Source: Leifsonia sp. AK011 (GTDB lineage: Bacteria > Actinomycetota > Actinomycetes > Actinomycetales > Microbacteriaceae). Taken from it: a stretch of DNA of 64,000 bases. Positions 29,101 through 37,374 of the stretch are shown here, in pieces. Each line of letters opens with the position of its first letter. Position 1 is the stretch's first letter. The DNA is taken from positions 2,852,001-2,916,000 of the forward strand of contig NZ_JACCCH010000001.1 of assembly GCF_013410945.1 (NCBI RefSeq), written 5' to 3'. Both the position numbers and the translations under genes were made by a program. The notes beneath the pieces were generated by a model. That model did not search any database. It saw only the letters and a list, made by a program, of their open reading frames with translations, and was not told where the DNA came from.

Positions 29101-29698
29101 ATGTCGTCGGCGAACCCACCGACGAGTTGGACGGCATTCCGGACTGCGATGGCAGCGTGATCGTGCCGGAGCCCGTCATGGCGGGCATGCGATAGGCGTA
29201 GGGGGTGACGGCGAAGCGGTTGCCGCCGCTGTTGGTGCCGTCACCGGTCACGAGGGCCGGGTTGAGGTAGTAGTCCGTGGGTGCCGAGACCGGGGTGACC
29301 CAGAACTGCTTGCCGTTGTTGGCACCCCCGGTACCCGAGTTGGGAACGGAGAAGGTACAGGTGCCGGTGGCATCCGACACACACGTCGACCATGCCGTGC
29401 CGACGGCGGCACCCGGCGAATCCGTGTTGGAGTTCGTTGCGGTGCGCAGCTCGAGGGTGACCCCGGCAAGGGAGCCGACCGAGCTGGAGCCGCGGACAGC
29501 ACCCACCTTGACCGTGATGGTCTGGGGGTCGGATGCCGCGGCGGCAGCCGTGGGAGCTGCGGGTGCCGCGCTCGCAGCCGTCGTACCGAGCGGAAGCGAG
29601 AGGGCCAGGAGTGCCGCACTTGCTGCGGTGGCCAGTGCCATCCGGATCCTGCGGTGCCCGGAGAACGGGGTGGATGAACGGGGGCTGATCGTGCGCAT
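23105..29698 (-). CDS. Giant vWA-containing, multi-repeat, LAXTG-anchored surface adhesin
   Basis: About 2197 residues from ATG 29698 (an alternative GTG at 29740 adds 14 basic residues; neither has a clear ribosome site). A signal peptide ends near SAAPAAP. Residues ~70-190 resemble a SpaA/Cna-B domain. A von Willebrand A domain follows at ~230-440, with the metal-site motif DLSTSMSS and VVLTDGNPT. Several SpaA-like modules occupy ~450-870. Residues ~872-1713 contain six tandem ~140-residue repeats of DUF11-like beta domains (NADGTWTVTYTV, then ASWNG, then FLN and a cysteine pair). A further DUF11-like domain and a Pro-rich spacer lead to LLASTG, a 20-residue hydrophobic helix and RRRKAH. 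LAXTG is the known class E sortase signal, so the protein is probably wall-linked. Adhesion is inferred from architecture. Confidence 0.88.
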   Translation of the reverse strand: MRTISPRSSTPFSGHRRIRMALATAASAALLALSLPLGTTAASAAPAAPTAAAAASDPQTITVKVGAVRGSSSVGSLAGVTLELRTATNSNTDSPGAAVGTAWSTCVSDATGTCTFSVPNSGTGGANNGKQFWVTPVSAPTDYYLNPALVTGDGTNSGGNRFAVTPYAYRMPAMTGSGTITLPSQSGMPSNSSVGSPTTFSASTGERWKTNGILPVSQANNRYQATCQAGLKVAILFDLSTSMSSNNNEGMNGARAAGKAFVNSLVGTGARVALYTFGTNAPKNNSSSGQNYPTLTTVTSSSATTLNGYIDAYNASDINYTNWDRGLWQLAQSSNTFDIAVVLTDGNPTVYGANPSNPSSPVWTNFRHIEESIFSANALKDKGTQVLTFGVGDGISAVTGENLRSVSGTQEWTGTGSIVNFDYAKTDDWALVSSQLKALSAGLTCKVPITVTKTEQLLNGSTQLGQGWTFTASKTSGSGTLTGTAAQTTGSNGQASWSLDFSSPGDTGTVTIAETIKNSAWQLKSVVCTNNGNAFYSGTSLSFALPDLEKGDNIACAVTNQQVQASVKVDKNWVVNGTTYANGSQIPSSLAAQLSLGGSTQAWSTPKEGILVGGTTSIKETVTGKPSLCTVTSQRLDGPGATNVDLSGDKSFTTPALPAGLTTYTLTNTVDCTSELKLVKQVINDNGGTATAANWTLSYGQNSVASGTTSTVAPGTYALAESTVAGYQPRAVNPIVCSEGLSGTSVTVPIATTVTCTFYNDDVAPTLKLEKIVSGADGISPTNWTLSAKEGATTILSGNGSTAVTTVKANTDYVLSEAPNNFPAASDFEASAWSCQWNGQGQWVALASGALPKLALDDDVVCRITNSPIATSPQILKTVAPVVQNADGTWTVTYTVKVTNPSLYAGISYDLADTLAFGGTITKTATATGPSAQAASWNGVGNTVLADDVALAANSSHTYTVTAIASVPNGAPQSVTACPTDAGDGGFLNRAVLTVAGKDYADDACATPVKPSFTKSPGTVTSNPDGTWTLTYSLTATNSTGIPLYYDLVDDPQATLPSGVSIVSGSADGGSAWNPLSNTTVASDATLAANSSKVWTVSLTLAVAPSVSASTLDCTVSGSGIVNSATLTSGNQVLTGAACLSIPVPTIVHDKTVTSTKQNADGTWTIVYDVVVRNTGTVPGLYDLSDELHVAVPDTISVVSASAEGIPAWNGASNQTLATARLIAPGESNWQHYTITVVASVAEGATGTAPSRCAVDNGTNGFLNTATITVAGVDTDDSACSSPTRPNLTKVLVDSAPAGGNTWNVTYAITVDNSAAGARDAYYTLTDVPGFSSELGINSYTVTETSADPAATLPWNNGTIVGAPRALAGGSVDTFEVVVNVTVPAGVSSDVLECTVEKTPGHGFQNQAAIVVGTDTIESVDCGDITESAVPTIAKSIADGWPRQLADGTWEIVYDVTVTSDSELEAVYSLSDELGYGSGITVNSASIASTDATPQASWNGQTNTTVVTDQTLAGGAEHVYRVTVNASVSSDAYSSGSTACDPDQVEDGGFLNTVTLTTGQATPQTAADCGSPAQPTITKTVDPANPPALQADGSFLVTYLVTASNPSGTQVSYDLADTLGFPSGVTLSDPKATDPQGDVVADWDGTVDTALVKGALLAPGASDVYTITVTATVTDEFDLDAATCTGEPGNGFFNAATLVSGGIAQHAEDCAEIPLARLTLAKVVDNSAFEALDVPESELAVASDWVLSAEHGQESGIVGATGTADVTSVLVPAGSYELGEGVDLDVAKPLLDYYVAGEWDCTTEAVSGASLQLATGDDVTCTITNTATPVDLSIVKTDGGEVDGVPLVPTDEGGTYEYTFVVTNQGTIAATNAVVADEIPGTLKVDLASVTKPAGWSVSLTDADADSFGGTLVFTADETFPVGAVATFTFDVTTASALPRTPENPTGAILDIVNTATVDSDGVEATPEDNTSTEETPVKSIVTAIESSCLKDAAYADWSVTPTNTETVGDTPVVLIWWTEDAYLARDRSIPASDTAAILADGASWVDTLPAPAEGWKSGVTVTGTQLWPGTEVNADGQGIAWPGWTKQSDGAWKLDPAAPFYDIHEHAIVEVRMNPATGSAEAYPPATPECSALPPFEPPTLPEPPDKPTPPTPPTTPIPPAAIPLLASTGLNLVAGLAVGAALLATGALTRRRKAH

Positions 29699-29916
29699 CG
29701 TGGTGCCGTGTTTCTGCGCGCGCGGGCGGAGGCGGGCCACCCGCTGGCAGCCGCACGGAGGCGGTCGGGTCTGCTCGGACGCGGATGACCCGCCACCGGG
29801 CGTGGGCGCCGGTTGGTAAGCGGGGCTTCGGGTATCGGGTTCGGGGGTATCGGGTTATGGGGGCAGTGTTCGCAAGCCACGTCCGGCGGGTACGAGGTCG
29901 CGTCGGTAGGCGATGG

Positions 29917-29946
29917 GGTAAAAGCGGATTCGGGTTCGCTTTTACC
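29917..29946. repeat. 10-bp perfect hairpin in the adhesin leader
   Basis: GGTAAAAGCG (29917-29926), a 10-nt loop and CGCTTTTACC (29937-29946). It lies about 220 bp upstream of the adhesin start and 170 bp upstream of the divergent xth start. Confidence 0.7.
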
Positions 29947-30102
29947 TTCCGGAGAGTATTCCACCGATATTCCGGGCCCGCTACCCCCCATCTCTGGGGG
30001 GACAGACAGCTTTGTCCGTCCCCACCGTGGTCGCGCTCCCACGTCGCCGTGGGATTCGACGCACCCCGGGTCGGCATCGGCACCGATGTCCGGCGTGCTG
30101 GA

Positions 30103-30108
30103 TAGGCT
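30103..30108 (+). promoter_or_regulatory. -10 box, leaderless start of exonuclease III
   Basis: TAGGCT ends 6 nt before ATG 30115, so transcription should begin at the A of the start codon. No Shine-Dalgarno sequence is present. Confidence 0.6.
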
Positions 30109-30114
30109 CACACC

Positions 30115-30960
30115 ATGGCCGCACCACTCAGAATTGCCACCGTCAACACCAACGGCGTTCGTGCCGCCTTCCGCAAGGGGATGGGCGAATGGCTCGACTC
30201 CCGAGGCGTCGACATCCTCGCCCTGCAGGAGGTGCGCGCCGCAACGAGCGACCTCGAAACGCTGCTCGGCCCGGAGTGGAGCATCCTCCACGACGCGGCG
30301 ACCGCGAAGGGCCGCGCGGGTGTGGCGATCGCGTCGCGCGACCGGGCGAGCATCCACCGCGTCAGCCTCGGTGCCGACGACTTCGACACTGCCGGGCGCT
30401 GGCTCGAGGCGGACTACGAGGTTCGCGGGCGCATCGTCACGGTGGTGTCGACGTACGTGCACTCCGGCGAGGTGGACACGCCCAAGCAGGACGAGAAGTG
30501 GAAGTTCCTGGATGCCATGACCGCTCGTCTGCCGGAGCTGCGGGCGCATTCGCCCCTCGCCGTCGTGCTCGGGGATCTCAACGTGGGGCACCGGGAGCTC
30601 GACATCCGCAACTGGAAGGGCAACCGCAAAAACGCAGGGTTCCTTCCCCGTGAGCGCGCCTACTTCGACCGCTTCTTCGGGCCTGCTGGCGAGCCGGTCG
30701 AGGGTGTCGACGGCACGGTCGCACCCGGACTCGGTTGGGTGGATGTCGGGCGCCGCTGGGCTGGCGAGGTCGACGGGCCGTACACCTGGTGGTCGCAGCG
30801 CGGGCAGGCGTTCGACAACGACACCGGGTGGCGCATCGACTACCACGTCGCCACCCCGGACCTCGCTGCGACCGTCGTGGACTACACGGTGGATCGCGCC
30901 GCGGCGTACGACCAGCGCTGGAGCGACCACGCGCCCGTGGTGGTGGACTACAGCCTTTAA
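30115..30960 (+). CDS. xth: Exodeoxyribonuclease III (AP endonuclease)
   Basis: Base-excision repair nuclease that cuts 5' to abasic sites and degrades 3' ends, 281 aa, cytoplasmic. Exonuclease-endonuclease-phosphatase motifs are in order: RIATVNTNGVRAA (residue ~6), LALQEVRA with the metal-binding Glu, GDLNVGHRELDIRNW with catalytic Asp/Asn, and WSDHAPVVVDY with the Asp-His pair at the end. The length and the NWKGN motif fit the ExoIII branch rather than a phosphatase. The start is leaderless (TAGGCT, 6 nt upstream). trpS follows 9 bp downstream, so the two are probably cotranscribed. Confidence 0.93.
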   Translation: MAAPLRIATVNTNGVRAAFRKGMGEWLDSRGVDILALQEVRAATSDLETLLGPEWSILHDAATAKGRAGVAIASRDRASIHRVSLGADDFDTAGRWLEADYEVRGRIVTVVSTYVHSGEVDTPKQDEKWKFLDAMTARLPELRAHSPLAVVLGDLNVGHRELDIRNWKGNRKNAGFLPRERAYFDRFFGPAGEPVEGVDGTVAPGLGWVDVGRRWAGEVDGPYTWWSQRGQAFDNDTGWRIDYHVATPDLAATVVDYTVDRAAAYDQRWSDHAPVVVDYSL

Positions 30961-31974
<1,014 letters not shown>

Positions 31975-32002
31975 CACGACGTGCACCTCCCCTCTTCCTT
32001 TC

Positions 32003-32078
32003 CTCCCAAAGAGCGCGCTGACTGACACTCCGCGCGCTAATATGCACACACCTCGCTAACCAGCGCGCTCCTTGGGAG
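32003..32078. terminator. Long inverted repeat downstream of trpS
   Basis: CTCCCAAAGAGCGCGCTG (32003-32020) pairs with the segment 32061-32078 with one mismatch (17 of 18). The 40-nt interior also holds GCGCGC copies able to pair with the left arm. The plus strand continues with AAAAAC. It lies between trpS and the riboswitch; the role as trpS terminator is inferred. Confidence 0.55.
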
Positions 32079-32153
32079 AAAAACAACACCGGGCGGGCGG
32101 GTGCGTCGGCGTCTCACGGGGTAACCCCGGGAATACCGGGGAGGGTGCCGCGT

Positions 32154-32159
32154 TACACT
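32154..32159 (+). promoter_or_regulatory. -10 box of the riboflavin operon
   Basis: TACACT about 15 nt before the first bases of the FMN riboswitch. No good -35 is visible. Confidence 0.45.
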
Positions 32160-32173
32160 CGTCAGCAGTAGTA

Positions 32174-32300
32174 CGTGCTCCGGGGTCGGTGAAAGTCCGA
32201 ACCGGCGGTGACAGTCCGCGAACCCGCAAGGGTTGAACTGGTGGAATTCCGGTACCGACGGTAATGAGGTCGAAAGGCCTCTCAGTCCGGATGAGAGGAT
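32174..32300 (+). ncRNA. FMN riboswitch (RFN element)
   Basis: All conserved blocks are present in order: GGGGTCGGTGAAAGTCCG, ACCGGCGGTGACAGTCCGCG, the AACCCGCAAGGGTT variable arm, GGTGGAATTCCGGTACCGAC, GGTAATGAGGTC and CAGTCCGGATGAGAGG. It binds FMN in the nascent mRNA and represses the rib genes. After it come a GTGCCC..GGGCAC hairpin and a GGTCGTTCGACC hairpin before ribD. Whether control is transcriptional or translational is not decided by what I see. Confidence 0.97.
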
Positions 32301-32384
32301 GCACGGGTGCCCAGGCGCCTGCCATGGGCACAGGTCGTTCGACCAACCCCCGGAGTCCGTCTTCCACGAGGACAGGAACACCGG

Positions 32385-33404
32385 ATGCCCCAGCCAGAGC
32401 TCTACGAGGCCGCAATGCGCCACGCCCTGAGCCTCGCCGCCAATGGTCCCGTGACGGGCGGCAACCCGCAGGTCGGCTGCGTGCTCCTCTCTCCCGAGGG
32501 CGAGATCGTCGCCGAGGGCTGGCACCGCGGCGCGGGCACGGCACACGCCGAGGTCGACGCGCTCTCCAAGGTCGCCGACGCCCGCGGTCTCACCGCCGTC
32601 GTCACCCTCGAACCCTGCAACCATCACGGCCGCACGGGCCCCTGCAGTGTCGCGCTCATCGAGGCCGGCGTCGCTCGCGTCGTCTACGCGGTGGATGACC
32701 CGGGCCGGGCCTCCGCGGGCGGTGCAGAGCACCTCCGCAACGCGGGCGTCGAGACGGTCCAGGGTGTACTCAAGGACGAGGCCGAGACGTTCCTCGAGAA
32801 GTGGCTTACCGCAACCCGCAGGGGCACCCCGTGGGTGACGCTGAAGTGGGCCGCGAGCCTCGACGGCCGCTCGGCCGCCGCCGACGGCTCGAGCCAGTGG
32901 ATCACCGGAACGGCAGCACGCCAGCGCGTGCACGAGCAGCGCGCCGAGGCCGACGCGATACTCGTCGGCACTGGCACGGTCATTGCCGACGACCCGAGCC
33001 TCACCGCCCGGGGCGACGCCGGCGAATTCCTGGAGCATCAGCCGCTGCCTGTCGTGATCGGTGAGCGGCCCGTGCCGGAGAACGCGAAGCTTCGGCAGCG
33101 CGGGTACGTGGCGGCCGGCACCCGGGACCTCGATCTCGTGCTGCGCGACCTGTTCGGCCGTGGCATCCGTCGGGCCTACGTCGAGGGCGGGCCGACGCTC
33201 GCGAGTGCGCTCATCGCCGCCGGCCGCGTCGACGAGTACCTCGTGTACATCGCGCCCAAGCTCATCGGGGGGCCCCGCACCGCGGTGGGCGACCTCGGTC
33301 TCCCCTCGATCGGCGACGCGATCGACCTGACCTTCACGGCTGTCGAATCGCTCGGCGACGACATCCTCATCACTGCACGACCCGCCACCCCGGCAAAGGA
33401 GTAA
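32385..33404 (+). CDS. ribD: Bifunctional riboflavin biosynthesis deaminase/reductase
   Basis: Second and third steps of riboflavin synthesis: deamination of the pyrimidine, then reduction of the ribosyl side chain. 339 aa from ATG 32385; upstream in-frame codons run through the riboswitch tail and are not used. The N-terminal deaminase has the zinc site HAEVDAL and PCNHHGRTGPC. The C-terminal reductase begins around WVTLKWAASLDG (near residue 145) with GRGIRRAYVEGGPTLASALI as the NADPH-side segment. It is the first gene after the FMN riboswitch and is 2 bp from ribE. Confidence 0.96.
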   Translation: MPQPELYEAAMRHALSLAANGPVTGGNPQVGCVLLSPEGEIVAEGWHRGAGTAHAEVDALSKVADARGLTAVVTLEPCNHHGRTGPCSVALIEAGVARVVYAVDDPGRASAGGAEHLRNAGVETVQGVLKDEAETFLEKWLTATRRGTPWVTLKWAASLDGRSAAADGSSQWITGTAARQRVHEQRAEADAILVGTGTVIADDPSLTARGDAGEFLEHQPLPVVIGERPVPENAKLRQRGYVAAGTRDLDLVLRDLFGRGIRRAYVEGGPTLASALIAAGRVDEYLVYIAPKLIGGPRTAVGDLGLPSIGDAIDLTFTAVESLGDDILITARPATPAKE

Positions 33405-33406
33405 CC

Positions 33407-34045
33407 ATGTTCACCGGAATCATCGAAGAGCTGGGCGAGGTCGTCGCCTGGGACCAGGCCGGGGATGCCGCGCGCCTGACGGTTCGCGCGCCCCTCGCCG
33501 CCTCGGATGCGGGCCACGGCGACTCGATCTCGGTGAGCGGTGTGTGCCTCACGGTGATCGACCAGGGACCGGACTGGTTCACCGCCGACGTCATGGCGAT
33601 GACCATCGACATGAGCACCCTCTCGGCCCTCACCCCGGGCCGCCGCGTCAACATCGAGCGGGCCATGCAGGTGGGCGACCGTCTCGGCGGGCACATCGTG
33701 CAGGGTCACATCGACGGCACAGCGACGGTCGTCTCGATCACTCCGGGGAGCGCGTGGCGAGTCATCCGCTTCAGCCTCTCCCCGGAGGAGGCACCCCTCG
33801 TCGCCCGCAAGGGGTCGATCGCGGTGGATGGTGTCTCCCTTACGGTGAGCGCGGTGGGGCCGGACTGGTTCGAGGTGTCCCTCATCCCCGAGACACTCGA
33901 GGCCACGACCCTTGGTGCGCTCGGCGTGGGCGACCGCGTCAACATCGAGACGGACATCCTGGCGCGCCACGTGCTGCGGATGAACGAGTTCTCGGTTTCG
34001 AGAGCCTCAACCACCAGCGACGGAGAGAACGGAGCCACATCATGA
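33407..34045 (+). CDS. ribE: Riboflavin synthase alpha subunit
   Basis: Converts two molecules of dimethylribityl-lumazine to riboflavin. 212 aa with the usual two lumazine-binding domains, each with the pattern MFTGIIEELGEV / VSGVCLTV and GHIVQGHID / VDGVSLTV. The catalytic core ends around VLRMNE. The last ~20 residues ([18 protein letters not shown]) are low-complexity, and their DNA at 33994-34019 resembles the REP palindrome family, so this tail may come from a repeat inserted near the 3' end. The stop overlaps the ribBA ATG as ATGA. Confidence 0.95.
   Translation: MFTGIIEELGEVVAWDQAGDAARLTVRAPLAASDAGHGDSISVSGVCLTVIDQGPDWFTADVMAMTIDMSTLSALTPGRRVNIERAMQVGDRLGGHIVQGHIDGTATVVSITPGSAWRVIRFSLSPEEAPLVARKGSIAVDGVSLTVSAVGPDWFEVSLIPETLEATTLGALGVGDRVNIETDILARHVLRMNEFSVSRASTTSDGENGATS
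33994..34019 (+). repeat. REP-like palindrome remnant inside the ribE 3' end
   Basis: GGTTTCGAGAGCCTCAACCA and the bases after it share both ends with the intergenic repeat at 22761-22801. It codes for part of the non-conserved C-terminal tail of riboflavin synthase. Confidence 0.5.
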
Positions 34046-35352
34046 GCCTCGCCGACATCCCCGCAGCCCTCGACGCTCTGCGCGCCGGACGCCCCGTGAT
34101 CGTGGTCGACAACGAGAGCCGCGAGAACGAGGGCGACGTCATTCTCGCCGCCCAGTTCGCGACACAGGAGTGGCTCGCCTGGACCATCCGGCACACCTCC
34201 GGGTTCGTCTGCGCGCCCATGTCCAACGAGCTCGCCGACCGCCTCGAGCTCCCGCTCATGGTCGCCGACAACCAGGACCCCCTCGGCACCGCGTACACGA
34301 TCTCGGTGGATGCCGCGGACCGCCTGAGCACGGGCATCAGCGCAGCCGACCGTGCCCACACCCTCCGGGTGCTGGCCGACCCCACGGCGACCCCGTCGCG
34401 CCTGCGTCGCCCCGGCCACATCCTCCCGCTGCGCGCGAGCGACGGCGGAGTGCGTGTGCGCCCCGGCCACACCGAGGCGGCGGTCGACCTTCTCAAGCTC
34501 GCGGGCCTCATGCCCGTGGGTGCCATCGCGGAGATCGTGGCGGAGGACGGCGAGATGATGCGCCTGCCCGGCCTCATCCAGCTGGGTGCGGACAACGACC
34601 TCCCCGTCATCACGATCGCGGCCCTCATCGAGTACCTGCAGGAGTTCCACTGCGACACCGATGTGCCGATCGCCGTGGAGATCCCCGAGAGCTCGCGGGT
34701 GACGTTCGAGGTGGAGACGACCATCCCGACGACGCACGGCGCGTTCCGGTTCCGCGCGTACCGCGACCGCACGACGGGTGCCGACCACCTCGCGATCGTG
34801 GCGGGCGACCCGACGAACGGCGCGCTCGTGCGTGTTCACTCGGAGTGCCTGACCGGCGAGGTCTTCGGCTCGGAGAAGTGCGAGTGCGGCCCGCAGTTGA
34901 GCGCCGCGCTCGACGAGATCCAGCGTGAGGGCGGCGTGGTCGTGTACATGCGCGGACACGAGGGTCGCGGCATCGGCCTCATCAACAAGCTCAAGGCCTA
35001 TCGCCTGCAGGAAGCTGGGCTCGACACACTCGACGCCAACATCGCACTCGGGTTCCCGGCCGACGCCCGCGACTACGGCGCCGCCGTCGACATCCTGAAC
35101 GACCTCGGGCTGACCGAGATCCGACTGCTCACCAACAACCCCGACAAGGTGCTCCAGCTCTCCGACCACGGCATGACCGTGCTCGGGCAGGTGCCGCTCG
35201 TCGTGGGTGTCGGCGAGTTCAACGAGGCCTACCTCGAGACCAAGCGCGATCGCATGGGGCATCTGCTCCCGAGCGACGCGGTGCTGGACGCGGAGGTCGC
35301 GTTCACCGAGAACACCGGGGCAACGGCCCCGACCACGAAGGGAATCGCATGA
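34042..35352 (+). CDS. ribBA: Bifunctional DHBP synthase / GTP cyclohydrolase II
   Basis: Makes both riboflavin precursors: dihydroxybutanone phosphate from ribulose 5-phosphate, and the pyrimidine from GTP. 436 aa from ATG 34042. Residues ~1-205 are the RibB domain with the metal/substrate loop [14 protein letters not shown] and the [11 protein letters not shown] motif. Residues ~206-420 are the RibA domain with the zinc cysteines in [12 protein letters not shown] and the catalytic region [10 protein letters not shown]. Overlaps of 4 bp at both ends (ATGA) couple it to ribE and ribH. Confidence 0.96.
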   Translation: MSLADIPAALDALRAGRPVIVVDNESRENEGDVILAAQFATQEWLAWTIRHTSGFVCAPMSNELADRLELPLMVADNQDPLGTAYTISVDAADRLSTGISAADRAHTLRVLADPTATPSRLRRPGHILPLRASDGGVRVRPGHTEAAVDLLKLAGLMPVGAIAEIVAEDGEMMRLPGLIQLGADNDLPVITIAALIEYLQEFHCDTDVPIAVEIPESSRVTFEVETTIPTTHGAFRFRAYRDRTTGADHLAIVAGDPTNGALVRVHSECLTGEVFGSEKCECGPQLSAALDEIQREGGVVVYMRGHEGRGIGLINKLKAYRLQEAGLDTLDANIALGFPADARDYGAAVDILNDLGLTEIRLLTNNPDKVLQLSDHGMTVLGQVPLVVGVGEFNEAYLETKRDRMGHLLPSDAVLDAEVAFTENTGATAPTTKGIA

Positions 35353-35822
35353 GCGGCGCAGGTTCGCCCACTATCCACTCCGACGGAACGGGCCTCAAGG
35401 TCACGATCGTCGCGGGCCGCTGGCACGAGGAGATCACGAACGGACTGCTGGAGGGCGCGCGGCGCTCGCTCGCGGAGGCCGGTGCAGAAGTGACCGAGGT
35501 GCGTGTTCCCGGCTCCTTCGAGCTGCCGGTGGCGAGCAAGGCGGCACTCGAGGCCGGGGCAGACGCTGTCGTGGCGCTGGGCGTCATCATCCGTGGCGGC
35601 ACTCCGCACTTCGAGTACGTGTCGGATGCCGCGACCTCGGGCCTCACCCAGGTGTCGCTGCTGACCGGCAAGCCCGTCGGCTTCGGCGTACTGACGCTGG
35701 AGGACGAGCAGCAGGGACTCGATCGCGCCGGGCTTCCCGGCTCGAAGGAGGACAAGGGCGCGGAGGCTGCCGAGGCCGCCATCGCCACCGCACTCGTGCT
35801 GCGGGATCTCCGCGCATCCTGA
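35349..35822 (+). CDS. ribH: 6,7-dimethyl-8-ribityllumazine synthase
   Basis: Penultimate riboflavin enzyme, 157 aa. Characteristic segments are [28 protein letters not shown] and [17 protein letters not shown] with the catalytic His in the last. [20 protein letters not shown] completes the fold. It is translationally coupled to ribBA (ATGA) and closes the riboswitch-controlled operon; the following gene has its own leaderless-type promoter. Confidence 0.97.
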   Translation: MSGAGSPTIHSDGTGLKVTIVAGRWHEEITNGLLEGARRSLAEAGAEVTEVRVPGSFELPVASKAALEAGADAVVALGVIIRGGTPHFEYVSDAATSGLTQVSLLTGKPVGFGVLTLEDEQQGLDRAGLPGSKEDKGAEAAEAAIATALVLRDLRAS

Positions 35823-35858
35823 CGGGAAAATGAGCCGCGGTCGGCGGTGTGTGCCGGG

Positions 35859-35864
35859 TAGCCT
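35859..35864 (+). promoter_or_regulatory. -10 box, leaderless start of the MFS transporter
   Basis: TAGCCT ends 6 nt before GTG 35871. This favours that GTG over the in-frame GTG two codons earlier (35865). Confidence 0.6.
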
Positions 35865-35870
35865 GTGGCT

Positions 35871-37268
35871 GTGACCGCAACCACTCCTCCGGGTCCACCG
35901 TCCAACCTTCCCTCCGGCGCGCCGGTCGGGCCCCCGACGGATCTGCCACCGCCACCCGGAGCGAGCACACCGGCGCCGGCACCCGAGCCGGGCAAGCGCG
36001 GACGACGGGCCGCCCCCGCGCGCACGTTCACGCCGTTCGCGGAACCGACCCGTCGCGTCGGCGGCGGCTGGATCGCGCTGTTCGCGACAGCGTGGCTCGG
36101 CATCTGGATGGCACAGCTCACGCCCATCCAGCTGCTACTCCCCCTGCAGGTCGACTTCCTGCTGAAGCCCACCGACTGGACCGAGAGTGTGGTCGCGTTC
36201 GGCATCATCTCGGGGATCGCGGGGGCCTGCGCGCTCATCGCGTACCCGCTCACGGGTGCACTCTCCGACCGCACCACGTCGCGTTACGGACGCCGCCGAC
36301 CGTGGATCCTCGCGGGCACGGTCGTGTTCGCCGTTGCCCTCGTGCTGCTCGGGCTCCAGACATCCATCGTCGGTGTCGGCATCTTCTGGTCGATCGCACT
36401 GATCGGGTTCTGCATGCTCACCGCTGCCCTCACCGCGACGATCTCCGACCAGGTTCCCGTCGGCCAGCGCGGCATCGTCTCGGGCTGGGTCTCCGCCCCG
36501 CAGGCGATCGGTACGGTGCTCGGCATCCTGCTCGTCACGATCGTGCTCACGAGCATCCCGGGCTACCCGCTCATGGCGCTGCTGCTCATCGTGCTCGTGC
36601 TGCCGTTCCTGCTGGTCGTGCCCGACGAGGTGCTGCCAAAGGTGCTGCGCCCACCGTTCACGCTGTCGGCGCTCGTGCGCGGGTTCTGGGTGAATCCCGC
36701 GAAGCACCCCGACTTCGGGTGGACCCTGGTCAGTCGCATCCTCGTCAACATCGGCAACGCCCTCGGTACAACCCTGTTGCTGTACTTCATCATGTTCGGC
36801 CTCGGGCGTGAGGAGACTGCGCAGGATGACCTGCTGAGCCTCACCGTCGTCTACCTGCTGTTCTTCATCCTCTCGGCGGTCGGTTTCGGCAAGCTCAGCG
36901 ACGTCATCGGCAAGCGCAAGCCGTTCGTCTACATCGCGGCGTACCTGCAGGGGCTCGCCGCCCTCCTCATCGCCTTCGTGCCCGATCTGACGATCACCTT
37001 CATCGCCGGCGCCCTCCTCGGCATCGGGTACGGATGCTTCATGGCCGTCGACCAGGCCCTCGCCACCCAGGTGCTGCCCAACTCGCACACGCGCGGCAAG
37101 GACCTCGGCATCATGAACATCGCCACGACCGTGCCGCAAGCGGTCTCGCCCCTGCTCGGGGCGTTCATCGTCGCCTACCTCGGCGGCTTCACGGGGCTCT
37201 TCGTCGTTTCCGCGGTCGCGGCCGCGGTGGGTGGGCTCGCGATCCTCCCGGTGAAGGGCGTGAAGTAG
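35871..37268 (+). CDS. MFS transporter
   Basis: 465 residues. The first ~60 are a Pro/Gly-rich cytoplasmic tail; then come twelve predicted transmembrane helices in two six-helix halves. The loop between helices 2 and 3 has the MFS motif A variant GALSDRTTSRYGRRRPWI, which resembles the sugar/cation symporter-like subset. The corresponding loop in the second half reads GFGKLSDVIGKRKPF. The final helix ends AILPVKGVK. Substrate unknown. The start is set by a TAGCCT box 6 nt before GTG 35871. It follows ribH by 48 bp, so a riboflavin-linked role cannot be excluded, but the independent promoter argues against it. Confidence 0.88.
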   Translation: MTATTPPGPPSNLPSGAPVGPPTDLPPPPGASTPAPAPEPGKRGRRAAPARTFTPFAEPTRRVGGGWIALFATAWLGIWMAQLTPIQLLLPLQVDFLLKPTDWTESVVAFGIISGIAGACALIAYPLTGALSDRTTSRYGRRRPWILAGTVVFAVALVLLGLQTSIVGVGIFWSIALIGFCMLTAALTATISDQVPVGQRGIVSGWVSAPQAIGTVLGILLVTIVLTSIPGYPLMALLLIVLVLPFLLVVPDEVLPKVLRPPFTLSALVRGFWVNPAKHPDFGWTLVSRILVNIGNALGTTLLLYFIMFGLGREETAQDDLLSLTVVYLLFFILSAVGFGKLSDVIGKRKPFVYIAAYLQGLAALLIAFVPDLTITFIAGALLGIGYGCFMAVDQALATQVLPNSHTRGKDLGIMNIATTVPQAVSPLLGAFIVAYLGGFTGLFVVSAVAAAVGGLAILPVKGVK

Positions 37269-37374
37269 GGCCGCCCCGCCGCGATACCGGAGGCTCTCCG
37301 CGAAGTACGGACGCCGGTAGCGAACACTCCCCCGGGCGTACACGGAGACGCCCCGCGCGAGCGAGACTTGATGC

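Larger units (their letters stand above)
29741..30114. other. Divergent intergenic region, 374 bp, with hairpins
   Basis: This is the spacer between the adhesin gene (minus) and exonuclease III (plus). It contains the direct repeat GGGTATCGGGTT (two copies around 29830-29856), a perfect 10-bp hairpin at 29917-29946, a run CCCCCC..GGGGGG around 29984-30001, and an imperfect hairpin GGGGACAGACA..TGTCCGTCCCC just after it. I recognise no riboswitch. These are probably 5'-leader structures of the adhesin transcript. Confidence 0.5.

Noticed and set aside
23378-29677. A 2099-codon open frame on the plus strand opposite the giant adhesin
   Set aside because: It is in antisense register to a protein with a signal peptide, vWA domain, regular repeats and LAXTG anchor. 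Its translation is Arg/Gly/Asp-rich without domains, as expected for the complement of a GC-rich gene.
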